Of a stretch of DNA of 64,000 nt, positions 16,896 through 24,726 are shown piece by piece. Below the pieces are notes generated by a model, which was not told where the DNA came from, searched no databases, and worked only from the letters and a program-made list of their open reading frames with translations. This stretch comes from Candidatus Sabulitectum sp. (GTDB lineage: Bacteria > Fermentibacterota > Fermentibacteria > Fermentibacterales > JCC-6), in NCBI GenBank assembly GCA_021107435.1, contig JAIOSV010000030.1, positions 28,524-92,523 on the forward strand. Reading direction: 5' to 3'. Position 1 is the stretch's first letter, and the number at the start of each line of letters is the position of its first letter. Both the position numbers and the translations under genes were made by a program.

Positions 16896-17539
16896 TGTTC
16901 TGGGGACTGACAGGATGCAGCGGCACCGGTGTATCAACTGTAGCCGCTGTTTGGAATCGGTTGGGGGCTCATGTGTGTTCTCTGGACGCAGTGGGACACG
17001 GATTTCTAAATAAGCCTGCTGTAAAAAAGGCCCTTGAAAGCGAACTTGGTATTCAGGGACTGTCAAGTATGTCCGGAGAACAGATAAGAGAACAGCTTCG
17101 TGAGAGAGCATTCGCTTTTCCTGAGATTCTTGGAGGTATCAACAGGGTTCTGCATCCGAGGTTGAAGAGATGGGTGGCAAATTCTGTTGAAGAGTTGAGA
17201 GATGAGAACGGTGTATTTGTTCTTGATGCCGCTCTTATATTTGAGCTTGGTCTGGACAATTACCTCAGTCGCACAGTTACTGTTACCGACAGGTTGGAGC
17301 GGGTCATGAAGAGATTGACAGCGCGGGATGGTATTTCAAAGGACACTGTTACTGGAAGGTGGCAAAATCAGATAAGCTTGAGGGAAAAGAGTATGAGATC
17401 TCATTTTGTAATTCGCAACGCAAGTACAGAAGAAATGCTGAAAAAGAACGCGGAAAATTTTTATAAAGAGGTAATACAAAGAATGGAGGAACCAGGTGGC
17501 ACACAGAACAAGAAAGAAACTGACAAAAAAAGAAATTGA
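16895..17539 (+). CDS. coaE: Dephospho-CoA kinase-like protein lacking the P-loop lysine
   Basis: This 214-residue protein aligns with CoaE, which phosphorylates dephospho-CoA in the last step of CoA synthesis. Family blocks are present: N-terminal 'GLTGCSGTG', 'SLDAVGHGFL' (usually DADxIxRxL), 'INRVLHPRLKRWV' and 'LDAALIFELGLDNYLS'. However, the Walker A reads GCSGTGVST, with Val13 (codon GTA) where the ATP-binding Lys is expected. The reading frame is intact and continues through the whole family length. Either nucleotide binding differs or the protein has lost kinase activity. The C-terminal 25 residues are Lys-rich and overlap the next gene by 44 bases. The fold call is moderately sure; activity is uncertain. 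Confidence 0.75.
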   Translation: MFWGLTGCSGTGVSTVAAVWNRLGAHVCSLDAVGHGFLNKPAVKKALESELGIQGLSSMSGEQIREQLRERAFAFPEILGGINRVLHPRLKRWVANSVEELRDENGVFVLDAALIFELGLDNYLSRTVTVTDRLERVMKRLTARDGISKDTVTGRWQNQISLREKSMRSHFVIRNASTEEMLKKNAENFYKEVIQRMEEPGGTQNKKETDKKRN

Positions 17540-18227
17540 GCGGGACCCCATTGGTGACAAACTTGGAGCGGGAGTTCTTTTTCTTCAGACACACTACAGG
17601 GAAGTATTTGGCGGGCTTGCTGCGCTGGTTGTGATTCTGCTGGTGGTACAGTACATCGGCGGCAAAAGGAATACTGCTGCTGAAGAGTCAATGGCTGGCT
17701 TTATTACTGCCAGTCAGGTCTACAGTCAGGCTATGACAGCAGCAGCAGCCAATCAGCCACAGCAGGCTTTTCAGGCGCTGGACGCAGCTTACACCATGTC
17801 TGTGCAGACATGGAATGAGAATCCTCAAAATGACTGGGCAAGAAAGTCCGCAGTTCTTGCCGCGAAGATAGACATCATTCGTGGAAATTATGATGTAGCT
17901 CTCAGTACTCTTTCAGCAGTTCTTGCGGCGAATCCGGATAAATCCATAAAGGTTCCGGCGTTGCTTCATATGGCAATCGTTCTTGAAAATCGCGGGAGCG
18001 AACAGGATTTGATCAACGCAATTTCGGTTTACCAGGAAATTCTTGGAATTACTGATGATGGTACGGCAGTTGGAGCTGAAGCTCATTTCGGAATATCAAG
18101 AGTGTATTTTGTGCAGCAGAGATACGGGGAAAGTGAAGAAGCATTGAGTCGCGCGCTTGAATTCGCGCCGGACACAACAGCGTTTGAAGTTTACCAGATC
18201 GCAAGACTGGCAGAGATCAGCTACTAA
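17496..18227 (+). CDS. Membrane-anchored TPR protein (YfgM/TPR_21-like)
   Basis: This is a 243-residue protein with a basic N-terminus, one membrane helix (about 39-55, 'LAALVVILLVVQYIGG') and a TPR-like helical periplasmic part (about 65-235). The arrangement resembles YfgM, an ancillary SecYEG/periplasmic chaperone partner, in topology only. The GTG at 17496 has GGAGG at 17484-17488. It overlaps coaE by 44 bases, an unusually long overlap that argues for translational coupling. It is the last gene of the era-to-TPR run and is followed by a strong terminator. Confidence 0.72.
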   Translation: MAHRTRKKLTKKEIERDPIGDKLGAGVLFLQTHYREVFGGLAALVVILLVVQYIGGKRNTAAEESMAGFITASQVYSQAMTAAAANQPQQAFQALDAAYTMSVQTWNENPQNDWARKSAVLAAKIDIIRGNYDVALSTLSAVLAANPDKSIKVPALLHMAIVLENRGSEQDLINAISVYQEILGITDDGTAVGAEAHFGISRVYFVQQRYGESEEALSRALEFAPDTTAFEVYQIARLAEISY

Positions 18228-18234
18228 GGCAGAG

Positions 18235-18257
18235 CGGGCCCGGAAGGGCCCGTTTTA
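18235..18257 (+). terminator. Rho-independent terminator
   Basis: CGGGCCC (18235-18241), loop GGAA and GGGCCCG (18246-18252), followed by TTTTA, lies 7 bases after the TPR gene stop. This is a textbook intrinsic terminator closing the housekeeping run. Confidence 0.88.
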
Positions 18258-18280
18258 ATGAATTCACAATGTCCGATAAT

Positions 18281-18317
18281 GGATATTATGTAAAGCAAGA
18301 AACATTACATAATATCC
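18281..18317. repeat. Perfect 13-base inverted repeat
   Basis: GGATATTATGTAA (18281-18293) and its exact reverse complement TTACATAATATCC (18305-18317) flank an 11-base spacer, just after a terminator. A related half-site, TCCGATAAT, precedes it at 18272-18280. The AT-rich arms and short spacer suit a dimeric DNA-binding protein or recombinase core site better than a terminator. No integrase is nearby. Confidence 0.6.
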
Positions 18318-18336
18318 GACAGTAAGAAAGGAAGCG

Positions 18337-18374
18337 TATGGTGTGCTGTTGCTGACAGATCACAGAGCACCATA
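18337..18374. repeat. Imperfect hairpin upstream of small lipoprotein gene
   Basis: TATGGTG-t-GCT (18337-18347) pairs with AGCACCATA (18366-18374): nine paired bases with one bulged T and an 18-base loop. It follows the perfect inverted repeat by 19 bases. The rest of the gap up to 18464 shows an AAAGGA ribosome site (18453-18458) but no convincing promoter. Confidence 0.45.
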
Positions 18375-18464
18375 TTTCTGTCTGGTTCAGTAAAGCACCC
18401 GGTTGTATATTTGAAATACTGTGAGTTTTCTGCAATCAGATATTGAAGTCAGAAAGGACTTTAT

Positions 18465-18812
18465 ATGCGCAGACCTTTGATCACGACAGTACTGGCCATT
18501 CTTATTCTAATAACTGCCTGCACAAAAGATCCGCTGTCCCCTTCAGTAACAGTTGAGTACAAGGTAACAGGAACAGCTGAATCAGTAAATATCGACTACA
18601 TAGATTCAAACGGCAAGCTGGCGATTATCAATAATGTTGAGATACCCTGGTCGCTTACATTCTCCGCAAATAGAGGTGACGCTGTTTTTCTTTCAGCGAA
18701 AAGAATTGGTGATACAGGAACAGTAACTGTAACAATATACCGTGATGGTAATGTGCTGGACGAAGATACAAGTACTGATTCTGCAGCCGCTGAAGCAGAA
18801 GGTACTCTTTAA
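18465..18812 (+). CDS. Small lipoprotein, MmpS-like beta fold
   Basis: This 115-residue protein has a signal and lipobox 'LILITAC' (Cys19), so it is a predicted lipoprotein. The rest, 'VEYKVTGTAESVNIDY', a Pro-Trp turn, 'GDAVFLSAKRIGDTGTVTV' and 'IYRDGNVL', follows the pattern of small Ig-like MmpS-type or lipocalin-size domains found in secreted proteins of many phyla. No enzyme motif is present. It stands alone downstream of a terminator and two inverted repeats, and converges with a DUF3795 gene 4 bases away. Function is unknown. Confidence 0.68.
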   Translation: MRRPLITTVLAILILITACTKDPLSPSVTVEYKVTGTAESVNIDYIDSNGKLAIINNVEIPWSLTFSANRGDAVFLSAKRIGDTGTVTVTIYRDGNVLDEDTSTDSAAAEAEGTL

Positions 18813-18815
18813 CTG

Positions 18816-19049
18816 TCAGCTACTTATATACTTGCAGTACTCATACTTAACCGGTCCAAGCCTGGTTAGATCGCAGGGAAATTCAGTACACTCAAAACAG
18901 TACTTAATTGCCTTGTAAGCTGCACAACTGGATATCTTGCAGATATCGTCTTTTTTCGGGACACAACCCGCCTCTCCGTACGGACATTTCCCATTAAGTC
19001 TTCTGGGACATTTCTCGCAGGCAATTCCACAGACCGCAATTCTCATCAC
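18816..19049 (-). CDS. DUF3795-like cysteine-rich protein
   Basis: This 77-residue protein has ten cysteines arranged as 'CGIACEKCP', 'GKCPYGEAGC', 'CKISSC' and 'KYCFECTEFPC'. That spacing is the DUF3795 pattern, thought to bind metal (zinc or an Fe-S cluster). The function of the family is not known. It overlaps the preceding methyltransferase by 4 bases (ATGA), so the two are co-translated. Members often sit beside methyltransferases or redox genes, but no partner function can be claimed here. Confidence 0.8.
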   Translation of the reverse strand: MMRIAVCGIACEKCPRRLNGKCPYGEAGCVPKKDDICKISSCAAYKAIKYCFECTEFPCDLTRLGPVKYEYCKYISS

Positions 19050-19735
19050 TTACCTGCCCTGGTTTTATAGGATATGCACCAGTATGAAGAACCTGGAAAC
19101 ACGGAGTACCGAATATCGTCTGCTAAATGCTTTAGATCTGCAATAAGCTGATTTTTCTTTGGAGTGTTTTTCAGTATCGTGAAGTCTTTCCCGTCTTTTC
19201 TTCTCAGGGCAAGTTTGTTACCATATTTGTCAGTCTTATGCGTTTTTACATCGCTGTCTTCAAGCTGGCAGATAAAGACAACCGGTGAACCAGGTAAAAG
19301 CTTTCCGTGAAGGATAGCGAGAAAATCTCCTGTACGCTGTCTTGGAATATGGCACCAGAACAGCACTGCGAAAGCGCCGGTGAAGCCTTCAGAAACATTA
19401 TTTAAACAGTAAGCATCAGCAACAGAGAAGGATACATTTGATAAATGAGACAACCTCTTCCCTGCTTCTGCAATCATTGACGAGTTGACATCAGTGGCTA
19501 ACACGGAATTAGCGGTTTCTGCAACAAATTCAGTCCAGAAACCGGTTCCGCAGGCTATTTCAAGTACATCAAGTCCTCTGAATGTGTTCTGAAGAAGTTC
19601 TGACTCGGCCTTAATACATTCATCAAATTCAGAGTCATTTCTGTAATATTTGTGATGATACCCGGCGGCTTGAAGTTTATAGTATTCGGCAACTGCCTCT
19701 TCCCTGTTCCCTGATGAAAACATATTGGTATTCAT
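19046..19735 (-). CDS. Class I SAM-dependent methyltransferase
   Basis: This 229-residue protein has the Rossmann methyltransferase signature: motif I 'VLEIACGTGFWT' (about residues 57-68), acidic end of strand 2 in 'VLATDVNSSM', motif 'VADAY', and 'FAVLFWCHIP' as motif IV. The post-motif region carries the family beta-hairpin 'GSSYWCISYKTR' at the C-terminus. The substrate is unknown; similarity in layout to UbiE/Methyltransf_11 small-molecule enzymes is the most that can be said. It is the first gene of a two-gene - strand unit with the DUF3795 protein. Confidence 0.85.
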   Translation of the reverse strand: MNTNMFSSGNREEAVAEYYKLQAAGYHHKYYRNDSEFDECIKAESELLQNTFRGLDVLEIACGTGFWTEFVAETANSVLATDVNSSMIAEAGKRLSHLSNVSFSVADAYCLNNVSEGFTGAFAVLFWCHIPRQRTGDFLAILHGKLLPGSPVVFICQLEDSDVKTHKTDKYGNKLALRRKDGKDFTILKNTPKKNQLIADLKHLADDIRYSVFPGSSYWCISYKTRAGK

Positions 19736-19772
19736 ATTCCTCCTTCATCACAGCCGTATCATTTGATGGTAA

Positions 19773-20006
19773 CTATATCTTAAACTGGACTCAAACGGCA
19801 AACAAGATTATTATTATTCGTTGACGGTATTCTATTCTTCACTTTTGCTCAAGGGCATTTACGGTGATCAGGGAGCTGAAATAAACACCGGAGAATACTG
19901 GGGCGAGGTATTCTTTTTCGCAGGCGAGGAACCTGAAGCTGTTATCGATGATTTTCCAGCCGGTGTTTACTCTGCTACTGTTTCCGCTTTGCAATTCCAA
20001 GGATGA
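19773..20006 (+). pseudogene. Possible gene remnant
   Basis: The frame is open from 19773 (just after a TAA) to TGA at 20004-20006 and reads as protein-like: 'KGIYGDQGAEINTGEYWGEV' then 'DDFPAGVYSATVSALQF', with no credible start or ribosome site. It overlaps the 3' end of the convergent membrane-protein gene by 32 bases. It could be the C-terminal scrap of a secreted beta protein or chance. The remaining gap (19736-19772) shows nothing. Confidence 0.22.
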
Positions 20007-20508
20007 GACCCAGAACAAGAGACCATGCAGCAGCAAGGCCCACCTGTACATCATGGTTGGCAATACTGAAGGTGAGTGTGTGGGCGGGAATCCAGAACCA
20101 GACAAGGCTTTTGATGGCAATGTCCATTCCCTTGTATCCTTTTGTTCCCTGGAGAAGATTGTCTTCCCAGCGGTGAAAAAACATCATCTGAGGACCGAAC
20201 AGGATGTTGGTGAATGTGCTCATGCAGAATGCCAGAAGGACAGGGCTTGTAGCTGGCCAGTGGAACTTCGTGAAAATTGCAGCGGTGAAGCCGTGCATGC
20301 CGATAAAACCGACTTTGATGATAAGTCCCAGAATTCCCCAGCCAATCATCTTCAGTATAAACTTGAGAGGGGTATATTCGAATTTTTTACGCACTACAGT
20401 TGCTGCGATCCAGTCCCCTACCATTCCAAGAATGGCAAACTGGATAAATGCCGCGGGGAAAGGGTAGTTTGTTACAGTTCTCAAATACCATTCAAAGATT
20501 CCGCTCAT
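19975..20508 (-). CDS. Integral membrane protein, distant Mpv17-like pattern
   Basis: This 177-residue protein has about four membrane helices. The order of features (an N-terminal 'YLRTVTNYPFPAAF', then 'GMVGDW', a central 'NILFGPQMMFFHRWED', and near the C-terminus 'WFWIPAHTLTF' and 'LAAAWSLVLGLILG') is reminiscent of the eukaryotic and bacterial Mpv17/PMP22 family layout. I hold this only as weak resemblance. It is the last gene of the Bat directon, 3 bases after batD. Function is unknown. Confidence 0.6.
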   Translation of the reverse strand: MSGIFEWYLRTVTNYPFPAAFIQFAILGMVGDWIAATVVRKKFEYTPLKFILKMIGWGILGLIIKVGFIGMHGFTAAIFTKFHWPATSPVLLAFCMSTFTNILFGPQMMFFHRWEDNLLQGTKGYKGMDIAIKSLVWFWIPAHTLTFSIANHDVQVGLAAAWSLVLGLILGIAKRKQ

Positions 20509-20511
20509 TTG

Positions 20512-22107
20512 CTATTCCTTTTCTTGTGATTTGAGGTCTTTACGCAGTTTGTACAGAAGCTCGTTCGAAGTTGCTTTTAATTTCTCGAAGGCAGTTCCCG
20601 TTATTTCCCGGTCAGAAAGTGATTGTTCCAGATCGCGCCAGAATCGCAGGATTCGTCTTGCCAGAAAGCTGTCTGTATTACACTGGTTAAGAAGTTCATC
20701 AAGCTCTTCGCAGCCAAGGTATTCTTTCCTGCCGGTGAGCATTTTTGATAACTCGCTTTCAAGTCCGGAAAGAAGTTCATCAATATCGCTTGCGTTCGCT
20801 ACAGAGGCCAGTCGCTTGTCTTTTCGTTTTGCTGCCGTTCCCAGAAGAGCAGTCAGCGTGAGAACTCCAAGAATACCGACAGTAACCCAGCAGAGAGGAG
20901 AACCTTCACTTTTAACGGGATTCAGCTCAATTGTTTTGTCTGACCAGGGAATAACTGTCACATGTAAAGAGCATGGCGCAATAAATGCTGTCCGGTATGT
21001 GTTGCTCCTGCGGTTAAGCCACACTACAGAATCAGATCCCAGAATGCAGTAACCTGTCTCTTCTGGTTCAAGAATGAAGTCCCACCAATTTTTGTTGTTA
21101 GCAGATCCGCTATCTGTCGGGACAAGCTTTGCATTTCCCTGAAGAGTGAGAATCGGCGGTTGATTCATATAGACACTGCCGGGGCCAATACAGGTGACTC
21201 GCACTGCAAGCTCTCCCCCCTGGCCGGGCGGCGTTGGAAGTTGCGCGACTCGTATGGCGATACTGTCCAGAAGAGCTCCATCCCAGCCTGAAGGCGGATT
21301 ATCCGGGAAAGGATAGACGGGAAGTAATATTGGCGCACTTTCTATTGTCCATTGCTTTACTTTTCCCCATTGGTCGTAGCCAATTCCTGTAATATCCGCC
21401 TGGAATCCAGGAGCAAGAAGGCTGCCGGCAGCAGCTGGAGCCATTTCTACTTCAGCAAGAAGGCTGCGGCTGGCACTGTCGCGTCTGGTATCCGCACTTT
21501 CCCAGTTGCTGTCTGGAATGGTCTCTACATGCAGAATTGCGCCCAGTTCAGGTGCGCTCCACCAGTATGTAACATTCCCAACAGCAACCCGGCTGTACAC
21601 ATAATAGTCTATGAGAAGTCTGGTTCCAGGATAAATACGTCCTTCCGGGTCCCGCAGAATACCCGCGAGCCAGACATTTTCTGATGATTCAGAGGTATCA
21701 TTTGCTGTACTCCCTCGTGAACCGCTTATTCCAGAAGATCCAATTACTTCAACAGCTATCTGGTCCAGTGTGTATGAACCAATACCGCCGAGATTGAGTT
21801 GTAAGGGACCTATTGTTTGATTGTTTCCTCCTGCAGCAGACGCTGAAAAAACCATTTCCAATACAACTACCTGAGTGAGCTGTCGACCATTGGGCGTTGT
21901 TACAGTCGAAACACTTGTGGAACTGGAACTGCCCCGTAAAGTGATGCCGGATGATGAAGTAATTCCACTAACGGAAATTCCGGAGCACCCGGGCTCACAG
22001 CATGTTATTCGCAGAGAAAATGTCTCTCCCGCTTCCACAGACTCGGGACATTCCCAGTCAAAGGGTTGAACGGATCCAAAGAGAAGAAGAATAAGGATTC
22101 CTACCAA
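20512..22107 (-). CDS. batD: BatD-like membrane protein
   Basis: This 531-residue protein has a signal peptide ('ILILLLFGSVQPFDW'), tandem Ig-like beta domains with many Ser and Gly (about 20-400), one membrane helix (about 412-428, 'VTVGILGVLTLTALLG') and a cytoplasmic helical tail (435-531). This is the BatD ('oxygen tolerance') architecture. Bat proteins sit in the inner membrane with the Ig domains in the periplasm and are thought to act with MoxR and VWA partners; their biochemical role is unresolved. The neighbours BatC, BatB, BatA, DUF58 and MoxR confirm the context. It overlaps batC by 7 bases. Confidence 0.88.
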   Translation of the reverse strand: MVGILILLLFGSVQPFDWECPESVEAGETFSLRITCCEPGCSGISVSGITSSSGITLRGSSSSTSVSTVTTPNGRQLTQVVVLEMVFSASAAGGNNQTIGPLQLNLGGIGSYTLDQIAVEVIGSSGISGSRGSTANDTSESSENVWLAGILRDPEGRIYPGTRLLIDYYVYSRVAVGNVTYWWSAPELGAILHVETIPDSNWESADTRRDSASRSLLAEVEMAPAAAGSLLAPGFQADITGIGYDQWGKVKQWTIESAPILLPVYPFPDNPPSGWDGALLDSIAIRVAQLPTPPGQGGELAVRVTCIGPGSVYMNQPPILTLQGNAKLVPTDSGSANNKNWWDFILEPEETGYCILGSDSVVWLNRRSNTYRTAFIAPCSLHVTVIPWSDKTIELNPVKSEGSPLCWVTVGILGVLTLTALLGTAAKRKDKRLASVANASDIDELLSGLESELSKMLTGRKEYLGCEELDELLNQCNTDSFLARRILRFWRDLEQSLSDREITGTAFEKLKATSNELLYKLRKDLKSQEKE

Positions 22108-22799
22108 TTCGGAACTCCAATCGCTCCATTGATACTGCCGTCAGTTGTGTCAGCCTGCGCTTCCTCAACCATATCAAGGATCATCTGCGCCACCTCGGGG
22201 GTCATTTCAGATACTGCTGGAGGCGGGGGCTGGTTTTCCTCATTATCCTCAGGTTCTTCCTGATCCTCGTTGTCTTCAGGTTCTTCCTGATCCTCGTTGT
22301 CTTCAGGTTCTTCCTGATCCTCATTGTCTTCAGGTTCTTCCTGGTCTTCAGGAGGGGGAGGTTCGTTCTGCATCAACCACTTGAGTGCAACTTCGTAGTT
22401 CTGGCGAATGCGCTCTGAGGATTCTCCGGTGGATAGCTCGGGCAGGAGCATTTCCAGAACGCTCTGCACACCTGAGTAGTCTTCGTTTGCCATAGCATTG
22501 CCCAGTCTGGCAGAGGATCGGGCTTCCAGAAGTGTGTCTTCAAGGAAAGCTTCCCCGGGGAAAACAGAGAGCAGGCTGTCTGCTGTCTGAAGGCTGTCTA
22601 AGGCATAGTTTGAGAGAGCGTGGTTGTATATGGCTCTGGGATTATCTGGCATTCTTTCGAATATCTCGCTGAATAGAAGGGCAGTTTCCACGTATCTGCC
22701 ATCAGAAATGAATCCGGTCGCTTCGAGGTACAGATCAAGAAGAGGTGTACGGTGAGGTGTGGAAACAAGTGTCATGATCAGAACCGCAATAATTGTCAT
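22101..22799 (-). CDS. batC: BatC-like TPR protein with acidic repeats
   Basis: This 232-residue exported protein has an N-terminal hydrophobic segment and TPR-like helices (about 25-150). A Glu/Asp/Pro-rich repeat region (about 150-185) consists of a 9-residue unit, EPEDNEDQE, in three full copies plus a part. A C-terminal 'EMTPEVAQMILDMVEEAQAD' helix follows. BatC is the TPR member of the Bat group, lying between BatB and BatD as here. The repeat is encoded by near-identical 27-base units and so is prone to copy-number change. It overlaps batB by 4 bases and batD by 7 bases. Confidence 0.82.
   Translation of the reverse strand: MTIIAVLIMTLVSTPHRTPLLDLYLEATGFISDGRYVETALLFSEIFERMPDNPRAIYNHALSNYALDSLQTADSLLSVFPGEAFLEDTLLEARSSARLGNAMANEDYSGVQSVLEMLLPELSTGESSERIRQNYEVALKWLMQNEPPPPEDQEEPEDNEDQEEPEDNEDQEEPEDNEDQEEPEDNEENQPPPPAVSEMTPEVAQMILDMVEEAQADTTDGSINGAIGVPNW
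22251..22349 (-). repeat. 27-base coding tandem repeat inside batC
   Basis: Three copies of a 27-base unit (22251-22277, 22278-22304, 22305-22331) and an 18-base partial copy are nearly identical; the third has a single substitution (CGTT to CATT). They encode an acidic 9-residue repeat. Uniform length and coding frame rule out CRISPR. Slippage would add or remove nine residues without a frameshift. Confidence 0.9.
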
Positions 22800-23773
22800 G
22801 ACTCTTTCCTCTCAAGGCCGATAGCTGTAAGCATGAGAAGCAGGGCAGCTCCGAGGAAATACTGGAATCTTCTTGCTCCTGAGGCTCCAGCTATGTCCGC
22901 ATCAGCCCTGTCGGAACTGCGGTGCAGAAGTTCGTTTACCGGTTCAGCGAGGTCTCCGGCTTCAGATATCCTTGTGTAAAAACCACCGGTTTCCTCCGCA
23001 AGCTCCTGCAGACATTCCTCTTCCAGAACTGTCTTTATAGTATCTCCCTGCCAGACAAGGGGCCCATTCTCACCGGGAACCATTACCGGAGTGTCACCAC
23101 CCGCTCCAACAGTAACAAGGGCCATCCTTCTGTCGAGTGCTTCATTGATTGCTTCATTCAGTGTGTAATCGTGAAATCCGCCATCGGAGAAGATTATTCC
23201 CACCTGTCCCTCCATGCCCATATTGGGAAGAGCAGTGGCCATAACATCAACAAGGTTGCTAAGCGCAGTACCCTGTGGAAGGGAGATACCATCTGAAGGG
23301 TTGGACGGAATTTTGTCCAGTATGAAATCGTTGTCCAGTGTAATTGGTACTGCGAGTCTGGAGTGACTGCTGAAGAGAACAAGGCTGAATCTGGTACCGG
23401 GCAATGACATTATGAGCCTTCTTATTTCCATGGCTGACCTGCCCAGACGGCTGGGAACCTCGTCATCGCTCCACATGGATCGGGAGACATCAAGAGCAAT
23501 CACAACATTCTTGCCCCCGCTGGGAATGTAAGCAGGAGAAGTGCCCCATACAGGGCCTGCAGCAGAAAGGGCAAGAAGTATGATTGCAATGGAAATCAGC
23601 AGACGGGATACTTTGTGCTGAGCCGGCGGTACTATACCAACTCTTTCCCAGAGCACAGGTCTGACAAATCGGCGAAGGCGTTTTTCGTCATTTCGGAGCC
23701 AGCGGAGTCTCAGCCACCAGTAAAGGGGGCCCGCAAGGGCAAGAATAACCATCCATGGTCTCTGGAACTCCAT
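22796..23773 (-). CDS. batB: BatB-like VWA membrane protein
   Basis: The start at 23773 forms a TAATG overlap with the batA stop; the longer reading from 23809 is less likely. The product is 325 residues. Two N-terminal membrane helices (about 8-24 and 58-76) precede a von Willebrand A domain (about 88-280) with an intact MIDAS 'DVSRSM' (Asp95, Ser97, Ser99). A C-terminal helix (about 305-321) returns to the membrane. VWA/MIDAS domains bind partners through a divalent metal. It is translationally coupled to batA and batC. Confidence 0.9.
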   Translation of the reverse strand: MEFQRPWMVILALAGPLYWWLRLRWLRNDEKRLRRFVRPVLWERVGIVPPAQHKVSRLLISIAIILLALSAAGPVWGTSPAYIPSGGKNVVIALDVSRSMWSDDEVPSRLGRSAMEIRRLIMSLPGTRFSLVLFSSHSRLAVPITLDNDFILDKIPSNPSDGISLPQGTALSNLVDVMATALPNMGMEGQVGIIFSDGGFHDYTLNEAINEALDRRMALVTVGAGGDTPVMVPGENGPLVWQGDTIKTVLEEECLQELAEETGGFYTRISEAGDLAEPVNELLHRSSDRADADIAGASGARRFQYFLGAALLLMLTAIGLERKES

Positions 23774-24726
23774 TACTGCCCCCCGCCTGTGACACGGAAC
23801 GCTTTCCATCTGGAAAACTCACCGATTGCAAGCAGCAGGAGTCCCCAGATCAGCCAGCTCAGGTAGTGATCCTTGTAAACGAAAAGCCCGTGCTCCGGAA
23901 GAGTTGATGCTTCAAGAGAGTCTATGGAAGCATATACACTCTCAAGGTCGTCTTTGTTGTAAACGTTGAAAAGCCTGCCGTTGTTAAGCTGTGCTATGGC
24001 GGAAAGGGTTTCACTGTCAACTTCGTAGCCGCTGTTTTCTCTGCCGATAGCCACAGTGTAAACTGCAATGCTGTCGTCGTGCAGGATGCTGATAGCTTCG
24101 GCGACAGTTATGGGATCCACAACACCGGCAGTTTCCACTCCGTCGGAGAGCAGTACGATCACACGCCTGTCTGTGCTGGAAGAACCAAGTCCGCAGGCAG
24201 CAGTGGCAAGCCCGGATCCAATGGCGGTACCATCAGTGAGAAAGCCCAGTTCGGCGTTGGTTATAAATCTGGTCAGTGTAGAGTGGTCAAACGTGGGTGG
24301 ACAGATTGTGATTGGTTCCGCTGCATAGAGAACAAGACCGATTCTGTCATTGGGTCTGTTTACTATAAATTCAAGAGCTGCGTCCTTGGCCGCCTCAAGC
24401 CTGTTGGGGTTGTAGTCTTCAGCCAGCATGCTCGTTGAGACATCCAGGGCTATAACGATGTCAACTCCCTCGCCCGCATCGGGAAGTCTCTCGAATCCGC
24501 TCTGAGGTCTCGCAAGCGCTATTATCAGCAAAAGGAGACCGGTCCATGGGACAAACGCTGTAAAGAAACCTCCGGCAGTTACAGTGGGTGTACCTCCGAA
24601 GGGCCCCGTGAACACCGCTCCCCTTTTGCGGGGAGAAGAACTCTTTCTGACCGCAAGAGCAATGAATAGTATCACAGGGTAGAGAAAAAGGATGGGCCAG
24701 AAGGCAAATCTTATCATTTTGACCAC
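23773..24726 (-). CDS. batA: BatA-like VWA membrane protein
   Basis: This 317-residue protein has two N-terminal membrane helices (about 7-26 and 58-72), a VWA domain (about 88-270) with MIDAS 'DVSTSM' (Asp95, Ser97, Ser99) and 'LLSDGVET', and a C-terminal helix. It is a paralogue of the next gene, batB, with the MIDAS at the same residue position. BatA and BatB are proposed to form an inner-membrane complex energised or remodelled by MoxR ATPase. Its start overlaps the upstream gene by 13 bases; a second ATG at 24717 is the alternative start. Confidence 0.9.
   Translation of the reverse strand: MVKMIRFAFWPILFLYPVILFIALAVRKSSSPRKRGAVFTGPFGGTPTVTAGGFFTAFVPWTGLLLLIIALARPQSGFERLPDAGEGVDIVIALDVSTSMLAEDYNPNRLEAAKDAALEFIVNRPNDRIGLVLYAAEPITICPPTFDHSTLTRFITNAELGFLTDGTAIGSGLATAACGLGSSSTDRRVIVLLSDGVETAGVVDPITVAEAISILHDDSIAVYTVAIGRENSGYEVDSETLSAIAQLNNGRLFNVYNKDDLESVYASIDSLEASTLPEHGLFVYKDHYLSWLIWGLLLLAIGEFSRWKAFRVTGGGQ

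Noticed and set aside
15993..17111. 372-codon minus-strand ORF
   Set aside because: It lies wholly opposite mtaB and coaE, which have strong family motifs; no protein features or ribosome site are seen.
22251..22349. Regular direct repeats considered as CRISPR
   Set aside because: There are no spacers, the 27-base units are contiguous and they encode an in-frame acidic repeat.
23774..23809. Upstream start for batB
   Set aside because: It lies inside batA; the TAATG overlap at 23773 is typical of this operon.
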